Of a stretch of DNA of 64,000 bases, positions 7,901-16,126 are shown piece after piece. The stretch comes from Pandoraea iniqua (GTDB taxonomy: Bacteria; Pseudomonadota; Gammaproteobacteria; Burkholderiales; Burkholderiaceae). A program made the position numbers and the translations under genes. The stretch spans positions 62,001 to 126,000 of the forward strand of contig NZ_CABPSF010000006.1 in the NCBI RefSeq assembly GCF_902459685.1, in the 5' to 3' direction. Position 1 is the stretch's first letter. Each line of letters begins with the position of its first letter. The notes below the pieces were generated by a model. That model ran no database searches and was not told where the DNA came from. It saw nothing but the letters and a program-made list of their open reading frames with translations.

Positions 7901-8713
7901 TCAGGCATCCCCGAGTTCGTCGCCCAGTTCCTTCGCGCGCGTATTGGCGGCGTGCACACCGCGCACGATGGCGGCCTTGATCGAATCGCGATCGAACGAG
8001 CTGAGTGCGGCGAACGTGGTGCCGCCCTTCGAGGTCACGCGCTCGCGCAGCACGCTGGCGGGTTCGCTCGACTGCGCAGCCAGTTGCGATGCGCCAGTGA
8101 ACGTGGCGATCGCCAATTGGCGGCCTTGTTCCGGCGAGAAGCCCAGTTCTTGTGCGGCTTGCTCGAGGGCTTCGATGAAATAGAACACGTAGGCCGGACC
8201 GCTGCCCGAGATGGCCGTGACGCCGTCGAGCTGGCTTTCCTTTTCCACCCAGACGATCTGGCCGGCGGCACCGAGTACCGTTTCGGCGCGCTTGCGCTGA
8301 TCCGTGTCCACGCCCGAGAGGGCTGCCAGCCCCGTGATGCCCATGCCGATCAGGGCGGGCGTGTTCGGCATGCAGCGCACGATCTGGTTATGGCCGCCGA
8401 GCCAGCGGGCCAGATCCGACGCGCGGATACCGGCGGCGATGCTGATGACCAGTTGCGTGTTCAGGTGCGGTTGCAGGGCTTGGGCCACGTCCTTGAGGAC
8501 TTGCGGCTTCACGGCCAGCACCAGCGTGTCGTAGTCGCGCAGGCGGTCGTTGGGCGCGCTGGCGGTTTCGATACCGTATTGTTTGACGAGGCCCTCGCGG
8601 GTCGATTCGTTGACGTCGATCGCGAGAATGTCGCGCGGTGCCGTGCCGCGTCCCACCAGTCCGCCGATCAGGGCGTTGGCCATATTGCCGCCGCCGATGA
8701 ATGCAATTCTCAT
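7901..8713 (-). CDS. proC: Pyrroline-5-carboxylate reductase
   Basis: Reduces 1-pyrroline-5-carboxylate to proline with NAD(P)H, the last step of proline synthesis; cytoplasmic, 270 residues. The N-terminal Rossmann motif is GGGNMANALIGG and the C-terminal dimerisation domain holds ISGSGPAYVFYFIEAL. I chose ATG 8713 (MRIAFIGGGN) over ATG 8719 because AAAGG lies six bases before 8713 and only one before 8719. It follows yggS on the same strand after 112 bp, a pairing common in proteobacteria. Confidence 0.95.
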   Translation of the reverse strand: MRIAFIGGGNMANALIGGLVGRGTAPRDILAIDVNESTREGLVKQYGIETASAPNDRLRDYDTLVLAVKPQVLKDVAQALQPHLNTQLVISIAAGIRASDLARWLGGHNQIVRCMPNTPALIGMGITGLAALSGVDTDQRKRAETVLGAAGQIVWVEKESQLDGVTAISGSGPAYVFYFIEALEQAAQELGFSPEQGRQLAIATFTGASQLAAQSSEPASVLRERVTSKGGTTFAALSSFDRDSIKAAIVRGVHAANTRAKELGDELGDA

Positions 8714-8825
8714 AACCATCCTTTGCGTTGCGTGAGTCGTTTGCGTCGTTACCGTGTCATGCCGTGGCGAGTCTGCGACTCGTCCGTCATCCGAAATCGC
8801 CTGCGTGCGCTACACCCGTAGCGCC

Positions 8826-9539
8826 TCAGGCTTGGGACCCGTAGTCACGGGCCCCGAAAATTGCGGTGCCGATGCGCACCATTGTCGCACCCTCGGCGAT
8901 AGCGGCTTCCAGATCGCCGGACATGCCCATCGACAGCGTGTCGAGCGCCATGCCGTCGGCGCGCAGTGCGTCGAACAGTTCACGCATCGCCCGCAGCGGC
9001 GCACGTTGGCGCACGGGGTCGTCATCGGGTTCGGGAATGGCCATCAGGCCGCGCAGTTGCAGGTTGGGCAGGGCGGCAATCGCGCGCGCCGTCTCCGGCA
9101 CCTCGGCCGGAGGAATGCCGCTCTTGCTGGCTTCACCGCTGATATTCACTTGCAGACAGACCTGAAGTGGCGGCATATCGGCGGGGCGTTGCGCGCTCAG
9201 GCGTTCCGCGATCTTGAGCCGGTCGACCGAGTGGACCCAAGCGAAGTGTTCCGCGACCGGGCGGGTCTTATTGCTTTGCAGCGGCCCGATGAAGTGCCAT
9301 TCGAGCGGTTTGCCGTCGACCGTCGCGTCGGCCAGCGCCGCGATCTTGTCGAGGGCCTCTTGCACGTAGTTCTCGCCAAAGGCGCGTTGGCCGGCGGTCA
9401 TGGCATCGCGCACTGCGTCGGCCCCAAAGGTTTTCGAGACGGCGAGCAGTTGCACGCTGCCGGCGGGTCGATGGGCGTTGGCGGTAGCTTGGGCGATCCG
9501 GGAGAGGACGGCGTCGAGGTGGGCGGCGATGGTCGACAT
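8826..9539 (-). CDS. yggS: YggS/PLPBP family pyridoxal-phosphate homeostasis protein
   Basis: Cytoplasmic PLP-binding protein of 237 residues with the alanine-racemase-like barrel and no known catalytic domain partner. It helps keep free PLP and amino-acid balance. The PLP Lys is K36 in AVSKTFGA, and FGENYVQEALDK, WHFIGPLQSNK and LSMGMSGD are the family signatures. Upstream of proC in the same direction, the usual neighbour. Confidence 0.94.
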   Translation of the reverse strand: MSTIAAHLDAVLSRIAQATANAHRPAGSVQLLAVSKTFGADAVRDAMTAGQRAFGENYVQEALDKIAALADATVDGKPLEWHFIGPLQSNKTRPVAEHFAWVHSVDRLKIAERLSAQRPADMPPLQVCLQVNISGEASKSGIPPAEVPETARAIAALPNLQLRGLMAIPEPDDDPVRQRAPLRAMRELFDALRADGMALDTLSMGMSGDLEAAIAEGATMVRIGTAIFGARDYGSQA

Positions 9540-9731
9540 GAGGCGAGTTCGGGCGTCGATGGGGGCGGAGGGCGGGAGCAGAAGTGCGTCACCGGCACGC
9601 CGATGGGGGTGCAGGCCAACGATTATAGCTGTGCGTATGGGGAGGTGCTACCCCGGGAAAAAACAAGGTGCTACCCGATGGCAAGCGGGCTCGAGGGGAT
9701 AAATGAGGCGGCGGCGGCGGCGGAGGTTAAG

Positions 9732-9798
9732 ACGGAGCGGGGCCCCTTTCCGAGGCGAGTTGAACTTGTCTGAGCAGCGGAAAGGGGCCCCGGTCCGT
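9732..9798. repeat. Intergenic stem-loop repeat, copy 1
   Basis: Two 21-nt arms (9732-9752 and 9778-9798) match in 20 positions when folded, around a 25-nt loop (9753-9777). The core is GGGGCCCCTTTCCG against CGGAAAGGGGCCCC. A second copy is at 30081-30147 with an identical loop. Homology continues downstream as GGGGGGAGGTGTT. This copy lies between divergent yggS and the glutathione peroxidase gene, after a run of CGG triplets (about 9702-9726). It could be a REP-like mobile palindrome, a small RNA, or a UTR structure. Confidence 0.85.
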
Positions 9799-9858
9799 CT
9801 GGGGGGAGGTGTTGATTTGTGGCAGACTGCGCGTGCCGACAAACAAAGGGAGTCGAAG

Positions 9859-10374
9859 ATGAGCGCGAGTTCACAGCAGGCAACGCAGGCACGGCAGGTC
9901 TATGATTTTTCCGTCCAGACGTTGGCGGGTGAGACGGTGAGTTTGTCGCAGTATCGCGGCAAGGTTTTGCTCATCGTGAATACGGCGAGCGAGTGTGGTT
10001 TCACGCCGCAGTATGAGGGCTTGCAGGCGTTGTATGCGGAGTTGGCGCCGCGCGGTTTCGAGGTGCTGGCGTTCCCGTGCAATCAGTTCGGCAAGCAGGA
10101 GCCGGGGGATGCGCAGGCGATCCGCAGCTTTTGCGACTTGCGCTTTCACGTCACGTTTCCGATGTTCGCCAAGGTGGACGTCAAAGGCCCTGACGCCGCG
10201 CCGCTTTACCAGTATCTGACCGATGAGAAGCGCGGCGTGCTGGGCACCAAAGCGATCAAGTGGAATTTCACCAAGTTTCTGGTCGATGCCAACGGTAAGG
10301 TCGTCGAGCGTTACGCACCGACCGCCAAGCCTCAGGCGATCCGTGCGGATATCGAGCGCTTGTTGCCGGCGTGA
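9859..10374 (+). CDS. Glutathione peroxidase (BtuE-like, Cys type)
   Basis: Thiol peroxidase of 171 residues that reduces hydroperoxides with thioredoxin or glutathione. The catalytic Cys replaces selenocysteine at C46 in NTASECGFTPQY; the Gln and Trp of the catalytic set lie in FPCNQFGKQEPG and KWNFTKFLVD. I start at ATG 9859 because AAAGGGAG lies just upstream; the frame is open further but only as Arg-rich translation of the repeat DNA. The stem-loop repeat falls about 60 bp before the start and may be in its leader. Confidence 0.93.
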   Translation: MSASSQQATQARQVYDFSVQTLAGETVSLSQYRGKVLLIVNTASECGFTPQYEGLQALYAELAPRGFEVLAFPCNQFGKQEPGDAQAIRSFCDLRFHVTFPMFAKVDVKGPDAAPLYQYLTDEKRGVLGTKAIKWNFTKFLVDANGKVVERYAPTAKPQAIRADIERLLPA

Positions 10375-10419
10375 GATCAGGCCCGGTTAATTTTGGCCAA
10401 AGATCGGTCAAGACTCGAT

Positions 10420-10863
10420 TCAAAAGCCGAACCGTGCCCGCAGCCCACGCCACGACATCGTGAGCCAGCGTTCGGGCGGCGTGTCGCCGTCGTGGCAGGT
10501 CAGTTCCGCACCTTGGTCGGCGCTTAGCACCAGCCAGCCGGTTTCCTGAACCACATAGGCATGACCGGCAGTCAGTTGCACTGGTGCCGCCCAAACCGTC
10601 GCGGCGAGCCAGCGCGGGGCCGGGGTGAGCGCCACGCTGCCGCGCTTCACGTGGAAAACAGCGCCACGGCGCACGTACGTGTGGAACGCCTGTGCGCGGG
10701 CCAGCGTCAGTTGCTCCGGCAGCGCGACAAGATCGCCAGTGGTGTTGGGGGAGTTCGTGGTGGCAGCGCGTGAATGCCGGCGACCTTGCGTGAGGGTGAG
10801 ATCCGACGAAAAGACGGGCTGGAGGGGCTGGATGGGCTGGAGGGTTTGGGGGCGCTTTGCCAT
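10420..10863 (-). CDS. DUF2917-like small cytoplasmic protein
   Basis: Protein of 147 residues starting MAKRPQTLQPIQPLQP. The C-terminal two thirds (about residues 45-147) look like the DUF2917 family: LTLARAQAFHTYVRRGAVFHVKRGSVALTPAP, then VQLTAGHAYVVQETGWLVLSA, a small beta-rich cupin-like fold. No enzyme motif is visible and the function is unknown. It is divergent from the MocR gene with 158 bp between, so the MocR protein may control it. (Motifs shown are separate short stretches of one domain.). Confidence 0.7.
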   Translation of the reverse strand: MAKRPQTLQPIQPLQPVFSSDLTLTQGRRHSRAATTNSPNTTGDLVALPEQLTLARAQAFHTYVRRGAVFHVKRGSVALTPAPRWLAATVWAAPVQLTAGHAYVVQETGWLVLSADQGAELTCHDGDTPPERWLTMSWRGLRARFGF

Positions 10864-10949
10864 GACAGACTCCGGGGCGTTGAACAGGTACGAATAGCGT
10901 ATCGACCCGAGCCCCCCGCCGGTAGGCACACAGTTCGCCGGTTTCGCCC

Positions 10950-11012
10950 ATAACAGAAGGGCTTTCGGGCATCTGTTACGATGCCAATTCCGCAAATCTG
11001 TATCTGTTATGG
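10950..11012. promoter_or_regulatory. Repeated ATCTGTTA operator-like motifs in the MocR intergenic region
   Basis: Two direct copies, ATCTGTTACG (10971-10980) and ATCTGTTATGG (11002-11012), are 31 bp apart, and an inverted copy CATAACAGA begins at 10949. MocR proteins usually bind direct repeats about three helical turns apart, which fits the 31-bp spacing. I infer autoregulation and control of the divergent DUF2917-like gene. Confidence 0.5.
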
Positions 11013-11021
11013 TGGCCGCCG

Positions 11022-12584
11022 ATGCCCGATGATCTCCCCATGGATGCCGCCATCGCCCCCCCGCCCTCAGCCGCCACGAGTACGCCTGACGTTCGGTCGG
11101 ACATGAATTCGTCCGCATCTCCTTCGTCTCCGTCAGCCGCGCCGGCCCTGCCGCTGTATCGCCAGCTCGCCGGACACTATCTGTTCGCCATCGAAGCCGG
11201 TACGCTCGTGCCCGGCGACCGCATGCCGAGCGTGCGCACGCTGATGGAGCGGCATCAGGTCAGCCTGTCGACCGCGTTGCAGACCTGCCGCCATCTCGAA
11301 GCGCAGGGCGTGCTCGAAGCGCGTCCGCGCTCCGGGTATTTCGTGCGTACGCCCGCGCGCGCCACGCTCGCCCCGCTGGACGAACCGCGGCCGTGGGTGC
11401 CCGATCTCGCGCAGTACGTCGGTATCAATCAGCGTGTGTCGTCGATTCTTGCGCGTGGCCTTCAGGCAAGCGTGCACACCAACTTTGCGGTCGCTCACGG
11501 TGCGCCCCCGCTGTATCCGGTGACCGAGCTGCGTCAGGCCACGTTGCGTGCGTTGCGCGACAACCCGCTGCTCTACGGTGTACCGCCCCCGGGCGGCGGC
11601 GAAGCCCGCTTTCGTGCCGCCATCGCCCGCCGCGCGTTGGCCGCGCGCATGAATATCGCGCCGGAAGAAATCGTCGTCACGCATGGCTGCATCGAGGCCA
11701 TCAATCTCGCGCTGCGCGCCGTGGCGAGCCCCGGCGACGTGGTAGCCGTCGAGTCGCCCACGTACTACGCGCTGCTGCAAACGCTCGAGAGCATGGGCAT
11801 TTGCGCGCTCGAAATCCCGACTAGCCCGCAGACCGGTATCTCGCTCGAAGCGCTGGATCTTGCCTGCGAGACCTACGACAACATCAAGGCCGTTATCGTC
11901 GTTCCGCATTTCCAGAACCCGATCGGCTCGGTGATGCCCGACGCCCACAAGGCGCGCCTCGTCAAATGGGGCGAAACGCGCAACATCGCGATCATCGAAG
12001 ACGACACCTATTCAGCGCTCGGGGACGACGACACCACCCCCGCCGCCATTCGCGGCTGGGATACCACTGGCAACGTGATTCACTGCGCCTCGTTGCACAA
12101 GACCCTCGCCCCGGGCATGCGCTTGGGCTGGATCGCGGGTGGCAAGTGGCAGTGGCGTATTGAGATGCTGAAGTACGCGCAGACGCGCCCGAACGAAGCG
12201 CTGGCGCAGATCGCGATGGGGGAGTTCATGGACTCGCCGAAGTACGACCGGCACCTGCGCCGCCTGCGTGCTCACTTGCGTGAGCAGCGCGCGGCGATGG
12301 CCGAGGCGATTGCCACGTATTTCCCGGCCGGCACGCGTCTGACGCTGCCGACCGGCGGGCTGAGTCTGTGGGTAGAAATGCCCGGTGGCGTGAGTTCGGA
12401 GCAACTGTTCGACGCGGCGCTGGCCAAGGGCATTCGCATCGCGCCGGGGAGCCTGTTCTCCAATTCAACGCGCTACGACCACTTCCTGCGCATGAACACC
12501 GGACACCCGTTCACGCGCGAGATCGACCGTGCGGTGCGCACGCTCGCGACGGAAGTCACGCGTCTGGTCGACGCGAAGGGGTGA
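11022..12584 (+). CDS. MocR-type GntR/aminotransferase transcriptional regulator
   Basis: PLP-dependent regulator of 520 residues: a GntR winged helix (about 43-112, with PGDRMPSVRTLMERHQVS) joined to a class-I aminotransferase-like domain (about 150-515). The PLP Lys is K360 in CASLHKTLAPGMRLGW, and N299 (HFQNPIG) and the Asp pair in IIEDDTY (residues 325-330) contact PLP. The first 40 residues are low-complexity. The start is uncertain: ATG 11022, 11040 or 11103 are all possible and none has a strong ribosome site. It ends in a 13-bp tandem repeat. Confidence 0.88.
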   Translation: MPDDLPMDAAIAPPPSAATSTPDVRSDMNSSASPSSPSAAPALPLYRQLAGHYLFAIEAGTLVPGDRMPSVRTLMERHQVSLSTALQTCRHLEAQGVLEARPRSGYFVRTPARATLAPLDEPRPWVPDLAQYVGINQRVSSILARGLQASVHTNFAVAHGAPPLYPVTELRQATLRALRDNPLLYGVPPPGGGEARFRAAIARRALAARMNIAPEEIVVTHGCIEAINLALRAVASPGDVVAVESPTYYALLQTLESMGICALEIPTSPQTGISLEALDLACETYDNIKAVIVVPHFQNPIGSVMPDAHKARLVKWGETRNIAIIEDDTYSALGDDDTTPAAIRGWDTTGNVIHCASLHKTLAPGMRLGWIAGGKWQWRIEMLKYAQTRPNEALAQIAMGEFMDSPKYDRHLRRLRAHLREQRAAMAEAIATYFPAGTRLTLPTGGLSLWVEMPGGVSSEQLFDAALAKGIRIAPGSLFSNSTRYDHFLRMNTGHPFTREIDRAVRTLATEVTRLVDAKG

Positions 12585-12633
12585 TGCGAACCGCTGATGT
12601 GAACGGCTGATGTGAACGGCTGATGCGAACGGC
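12582..12633 (+). repeat. 13-bp tandem repeat spanning the MocR gene stop codon
   Basis: Four copies of TGATGYGAACSGC; the first TGA is the stop codon of the MocR gene. The array fills almost all of the 58-bp gap to the convergent glcE stop. Likely expandable. Confidence 0.8.
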
Positions 12634-12642
12634 TGAACGCGA

Positions 12643-13725
12643 TCAGAACTCGGGATACATCCGCCCCGGGTTGAAAATGCCCGCCGGGTCGAATACCGAT
12701 TTCAAGTTGCGGTGAATGCGCATGACCGGCGCGGGCAGCGGCGTGAAGACACTGACGCCGGGTTCGCCATAGCGGAACAGCGTCGCGTGTCCGCCATCCT
12801 GCCGGGCCGCCGAGCGCACGATCTGCGCGTCCGCGTCCGTAATCCACCAGCGCTGCGCGCCTCCCCATTCGATCAACTGCTTGCCCGGCAGACGATGCGG
12901 TTCTGCCGTGGACGGTACCGCCAGACGCCACAGTGCCTGACCCGGTCCGGCATCGGCAAAGAAGTTATCCGTCTGCTCGCGAATCGCGTGCCAGAACTTG
13001 GCCGCATGGATCGCATCGACCAACTCACCGCCCATTTTCACGCGCGCGGCCTTGATCGCCGCCGAAGCGCCGGCCAATCGAATCACCAGCAAATCGTTGC
13101 GCCACGCACTGCCGGTGATCGGCAGCGGTTGCCCGCCCCATTCATTGAGTTTGCGCACCGCGTCCACCGCGTTCATTTCGAATTGCAGCGTCAGCTCGGC
13201 AAACGGCTGCGGCAACACCTTGATCGAGACTTCGAGAATCAGCCCGAGCGTACCGAGCGAGCCCGCCAACATGCGCGAGACGTCGAACCCGGCCACGTTC
13301 TTCATGACCTGTCCGCCGAAGTTCAGCACATGACCCCGGCCGTCCATCAGCTTCGCACCCAGAACGAAGTCGCGCACCGCGCCCACGGCAGCCCGGCGTG
13401 GCCCCGACAACCCGGCAGCCACCGCGCCGCCGATCGTCGCACCGGGCCCAAAGTAGGGCGGCTCGAACGGCAGCAATTGATTGCGTTCGGCGAGCGCCGC
13501 TTCGATATCGGCCAATGGCGTGCCGCAGCGCGCCACGATCACCAGTTCGGCCGGGTCGTAGGCCACGATGCCGCTATACGTGCGCGTATCCAGCACTTCG
13601 CCCACGCGTTGCTGGCCGTACCACGCCTTCGTTCCGCCGCCGCGCAATTGCAGGGGCTGACGCCGGGCGGTGGCGTGTTCGATGACGGCGCGGAAGTGAT
13701 CGAGAGTGTCGTTCGTGTCGGTCAT
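12643..13725 (-). CDS. glcE: Glycolate oxidase FAD-binding subunit GlcE
   Basis: FAD-binding subunit of the glycolate oxidase complex (GlcDEF), 360 residues, the usual size. The N-terminal PCMH-type FAD domain shows PLQLRGGGTKAWYG and GPGATIGGAVAAGLSGPRR; the C-terminus ends in SVFDPAGIFNPGRMYPEF. The ATG at 13725 overlaps the stop of the upstream channel gene as TGATG, so the genes are translationally coupled. The iron-sulfur subunit GlcF, which normally follows, is absent: the next gene is the convergent MocR regulator 58 bp away. Confidence 0.92.
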   Translation of the reverse strand: MTDTNDTLDHFRAVIEHATARRQPLQLRGGGTKAWYGQQRVGEVLDTRTYSGIVAYDPAELVIVARCGTPLADIEAALAERNQLLPFEPPYFGPGATIGGAVAAGLSGPRRAAVGAVRDFVLGAKLMDGRGHVLNFGGQVMKNVAGFDVSRMLAGSLGTLGLILEVSIKVLPQPFAELTLQFEMNAVDAVRKLNEWGGQPLPITGSAWRNDLLVIRLAGASAAIKAARVKMGGELVDAIHAAKFWHAIREQTDNFFADAGPGQALWRLAVPSTAEPHRLPGKQLIEWGGAQRWWITDADAQIVRSAARQDGGHATLFRYGEPGVSVFTPLPAPVMRIHRNLKSVFDPAGIFNPGRMYPEF

Positions 13726-14594
13726 CAGCTCGGTTCGGCCGGTGGCGGTGTGTCGGTTTGGTAGGGGCCAAGCTCGCTGCCGCAATGCTTGCAGAAGCGG
13801 GCGTCGGCGTCGTGCCCTTCGGTGAGGCAGTCCTGACAGGTGCGCGTCGTGATCGGCTGCTTGCGCATCGCCAAATGAATTTCGGCACCCATGATCCCGG
13901 TCGGAATCGCAATCACGCTGTAGCCGAGCAGCATCACGAAACCCGTGATCGCCTTGCCCAGCCCGGTCACGGGCACCACGTCGCCGTAACCGGTCGTCGT
14001 GAGCGTGACGATGGCCCAGTAGATGCCGACGGGAATGCTCGTGAAGCCATGCTCCGGCCCCTCGATGATGTGCATCAGCGTGCCGAAGATCACCACGATG
14101 ATCGACACGAAACCGAGAAATACGAAGATTTTGCGGCGCGCGTTATACAGCGCGAGGCTCAGCACGCCGGCTTCGTTCACATACGCCGTGAGCTTCAGAA
14201 TTCGGAACGCGCGCATCAGGCGCAGCAGCCGCACGTCGATCAGGCCGTGCAACTCGGGCACGAGAATGGCGAGATACGTCGGCAGGATCGAGAGCAGATC
14301 GATGATGCCGTAGAACGACAGCGCATAGCGCAACGGCCGGTGCGCGCACAACAGGCGTGCGATGTACTCGGCCGTGAACAGCAGCGTGAAGAACCATTCG
14401 AGAATGGCCATCGGCAGCGGCAGCGTGTTCTGCACCATCGGCACGCTGGAGATGACGACCACGAACACCGACATGACGATCGCGATGAGCAACGCGATGT
14501 CGAACAGACGCCCTTCGCGGGTGTCGGCCTCGAAGATGATGATGTAAAGCCGCTGCCGCCAATCGTGCGGCAGCCATTCCGACAGTGCTCGCAC
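13725..14594 (-). CDS. Voltage-gated-type K+ channel with C-terminal zinc ribbon
   Basis: Inner-membrane ion channel of 289 residues with the six-helix voltage-gated layout. S4 (about 121-136) has Arg at three-residue steps in VRLLRLMRAFRILKL. The selectivity filter TTTGYGD is at 199-205, followed by S6. The cytoplasmic tail carries CQDC (C253/C256) and CKHC (C268/C271), a probable zinc ribbon. The start is GTG 14594, one base after the glcD stop (TGACGTG), with GAGG upstream. The gene is lodged inside the glycolate-oxidase operon and overlaps glcE. Potassium selectivity is from the filter; the reason for the location is not known. Confidence 0.88.
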   Translation of the reverse strand: MRALSEWLPHDWRQRLYIIIFEADTREGRLFDIALLIAIVMSVFVVVISSVPMVQNTLPLPMAILEWFFTLLFTAEYIARLLCAHRPLRYALSFYGIIDLLSILPTYLAILVPELHGLIDVRLLRLMRAFRILKLTAYVNEAGVLSLALYNARRKIFVFLGFVSIIVVIFGTLMHIIEGPEHGFTSIPVGIYWAIVTLTTTGYGDVVPVTGLGKAITGFVMLLGYSVIAIPTGIMGAEIHLAMRKQPITTRTCQDCLTEGHDADARFCKHCGSELGPYQTDTPPPAEPS

Positions 14595-14595
14595 G

Positions 14596-16119
14596 TCAGA
14601 ACCTCGGCAGGTCGGGGTGAGGCAGCAGGCCGCCGCGCACGTGCAGCTTGCCGTATTCGGCACAGCGCGCGCGGGTGGGAATGCCCTTGTCCGGGTTGAG
14701 CAGGCCGACCGGATCGAAGGCGCGCTTCACACCGAAGAAAGCGTCGCGCTCCTCGGCCGAGAACTGCACGCACATCGAGTTGATTTTCTCGATGCCCACG
14801 CCGTGCTCGCCCGTGATCGTGCCGCCAAGTTCGACGCACGCTTCGAGAATGTCGCTGCCGAACGCTTCGGCGCGATGCCATTCGTCGAGGTCGTTGCCGT
14901 TGAAAAGAATGAGCGGATGCATATTGCCGTCTCCCGCGTGAAAGACGTTAATACAGCGCAATCCGTATTGTTGTTCCATCCGCTCGATGCGTTTGAGCAA
15001 AGTCCCAATCGTGCGGCGAGGGATGGTCCCGTCCATGCAGTAATAGTCGGGCGAGATGCGCCCGGCGGCGGGGAACGCGTTCTTGCGGCCCGACCAGAAC
15101 CGCAGGCGCTCCTCTTCACTGCGCGAAATCTGAAGCCGGGTGGCGCCGGATGTGCGCAGCACATGCGAGATGCGCATGATCTCTTCGGCCACTTCTTCCG
15201 GCGTGCCGTCCGACTCACACAGCAGAATGGCGGCGGCGTCGAGATCGTAGCCCGCGTGCACGAACTCTTCGACCGCCTGCGTGGCGGCCTTGTCCATCAT
15301 CTCAAGCCCCGCCGGGATGATGCCGGCGGCGATGATCGCGGCCACGGCGTTGCCGCCGGTTTCCACGTCGTCGAAGCTCGCCATGATGACTTGCGCCGTT
15401 TGCGCTTTCGGGATGAGCTTGACCGTGATTTCGGTCACCACGCCGAACATGCCTTCGCTGCCGATAAACACCGAGAGCAGATCGAGGCCCGGCGCGTCGG
15501 GGCCGAGCGAGCCGAATTCGATGGCTTCGCCCGACATTGTGATGGCGCGCACGCGCAGCACGTTGTGCACCGTCAGACCGTATTTCAGGCAATGCACGCC
15601 ACCGGAATTTTCCGCCACGTTGCCGCCGATGGTGCAGGCGATTTGCGACGACGGATCGGGCGCGTAGTAGAGGCCGTAGGTAGCGGCCGCGTCCGAGATG
15701 GCGAGGTTGCGCACACCCGGCTGCACGGTGGCCGTGCGCGCGTACGGGTCGATCTCGACGATCTTCTTGAACTTGGCCAGCGACAGCACGAGCCCATCGG
15801 AAATGGGCATCGCGCCGCCGGACAGGCTGGTGCCTGCACCGCGCGGCACCACGGGGATGCCGAGTTGATGGCAGGCCTGCAAGATGCGCTGCACCTGCGA
15901 TTCGGATTCGGGCAACGCGACGGCCAGCGGCACGCGCCGATAGGCGGCGAGGCCATCGCACTCGTACGGTGTGGTGTCCTCGCGGCGATGCAGGATGCAG
16001 TGCGCCGGCAGAATCTGCGTCAGCGCATCGAGCAACTGGCGCTGGCGCTCTTCAAGCGGCGTCTGCCGATCGGGCACGTCGGCGTCGCGTGGGCTTTGCG
16101 AAATCGCGGGAGCGTTCAT
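14596..16119 (-). CDS. glcD: Glycolate oxidase subunit GlcD (FAD-linked oxidase)
   Basis: FAD flavoprotein of 507 residues that oxidises glycolate (or another 2-hydroxyacid) to the 2-oxoacid, feeding electrons to the membrane. FAD domain motifs are VPRGAGTSLSGGA and TIGGNVAENSGGVHCLKYG; the C-terminal FAD-oxidase domain shows NVFHAGDGNMHPLI and GGTITGEHGVGIEKI, with metal/substrate His residues. It starts seven bases after the stop of the preceding FAD oxidase and is followed directly by the K+ channel gene. Confidence 0.93.
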   Translation of the reverse strand: MNAPAISQSPRDADVPDRQTPLEERQRQLLDALTQILPAHCILHRREDTTPYECDGLAAYRRVPLAVALPESESQVQRILQACHQLGIPVVPRGAGTSLSGGAMPISDGLVLSLAKFKKIVEIDPYARTATVQPGVRNLAISDAAATYGLYYAPDPSSQIACTIGGNVAENSGGVHCLKYGLTVHNVLRVRAITMSGEAIEFGSLGPDAPGLDLLSVFIGSEGMFGVVTEITVKLIPKAQTAQVIMASFDDVETGGNAVAAIIAAGIIPAGLEMMDKAATQAVEEFVHAGYDLDAAAILLCESDGTPEEVAEEIMRISHVLRTSGATRLQISRSEEERLRFWSGRKNAFPAAGRISPDYYCMDGTIPRRTIGTLLKRIERMEQQYGLRCINVFHAGDGNMHPLILFNGNDLDEWHRAEAFGSDILEACVELGGTITGEHGVGIEKINSMCVQFSAEERDAFFGVKRAFDPVGLLNPDKGIPTRARCAEYGKLHVRGGLLPHPDLPRF

Positions 16120-16126
16120 GCGGTGC

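Noticed and set aside
9700-9730. CGG triplet run as an extension of the glutathione peroxidase N-terminus
   Set aside because: The in-frame translation is poly-Arg followed by the repeat element; the family start and ribosome site are at 9859.
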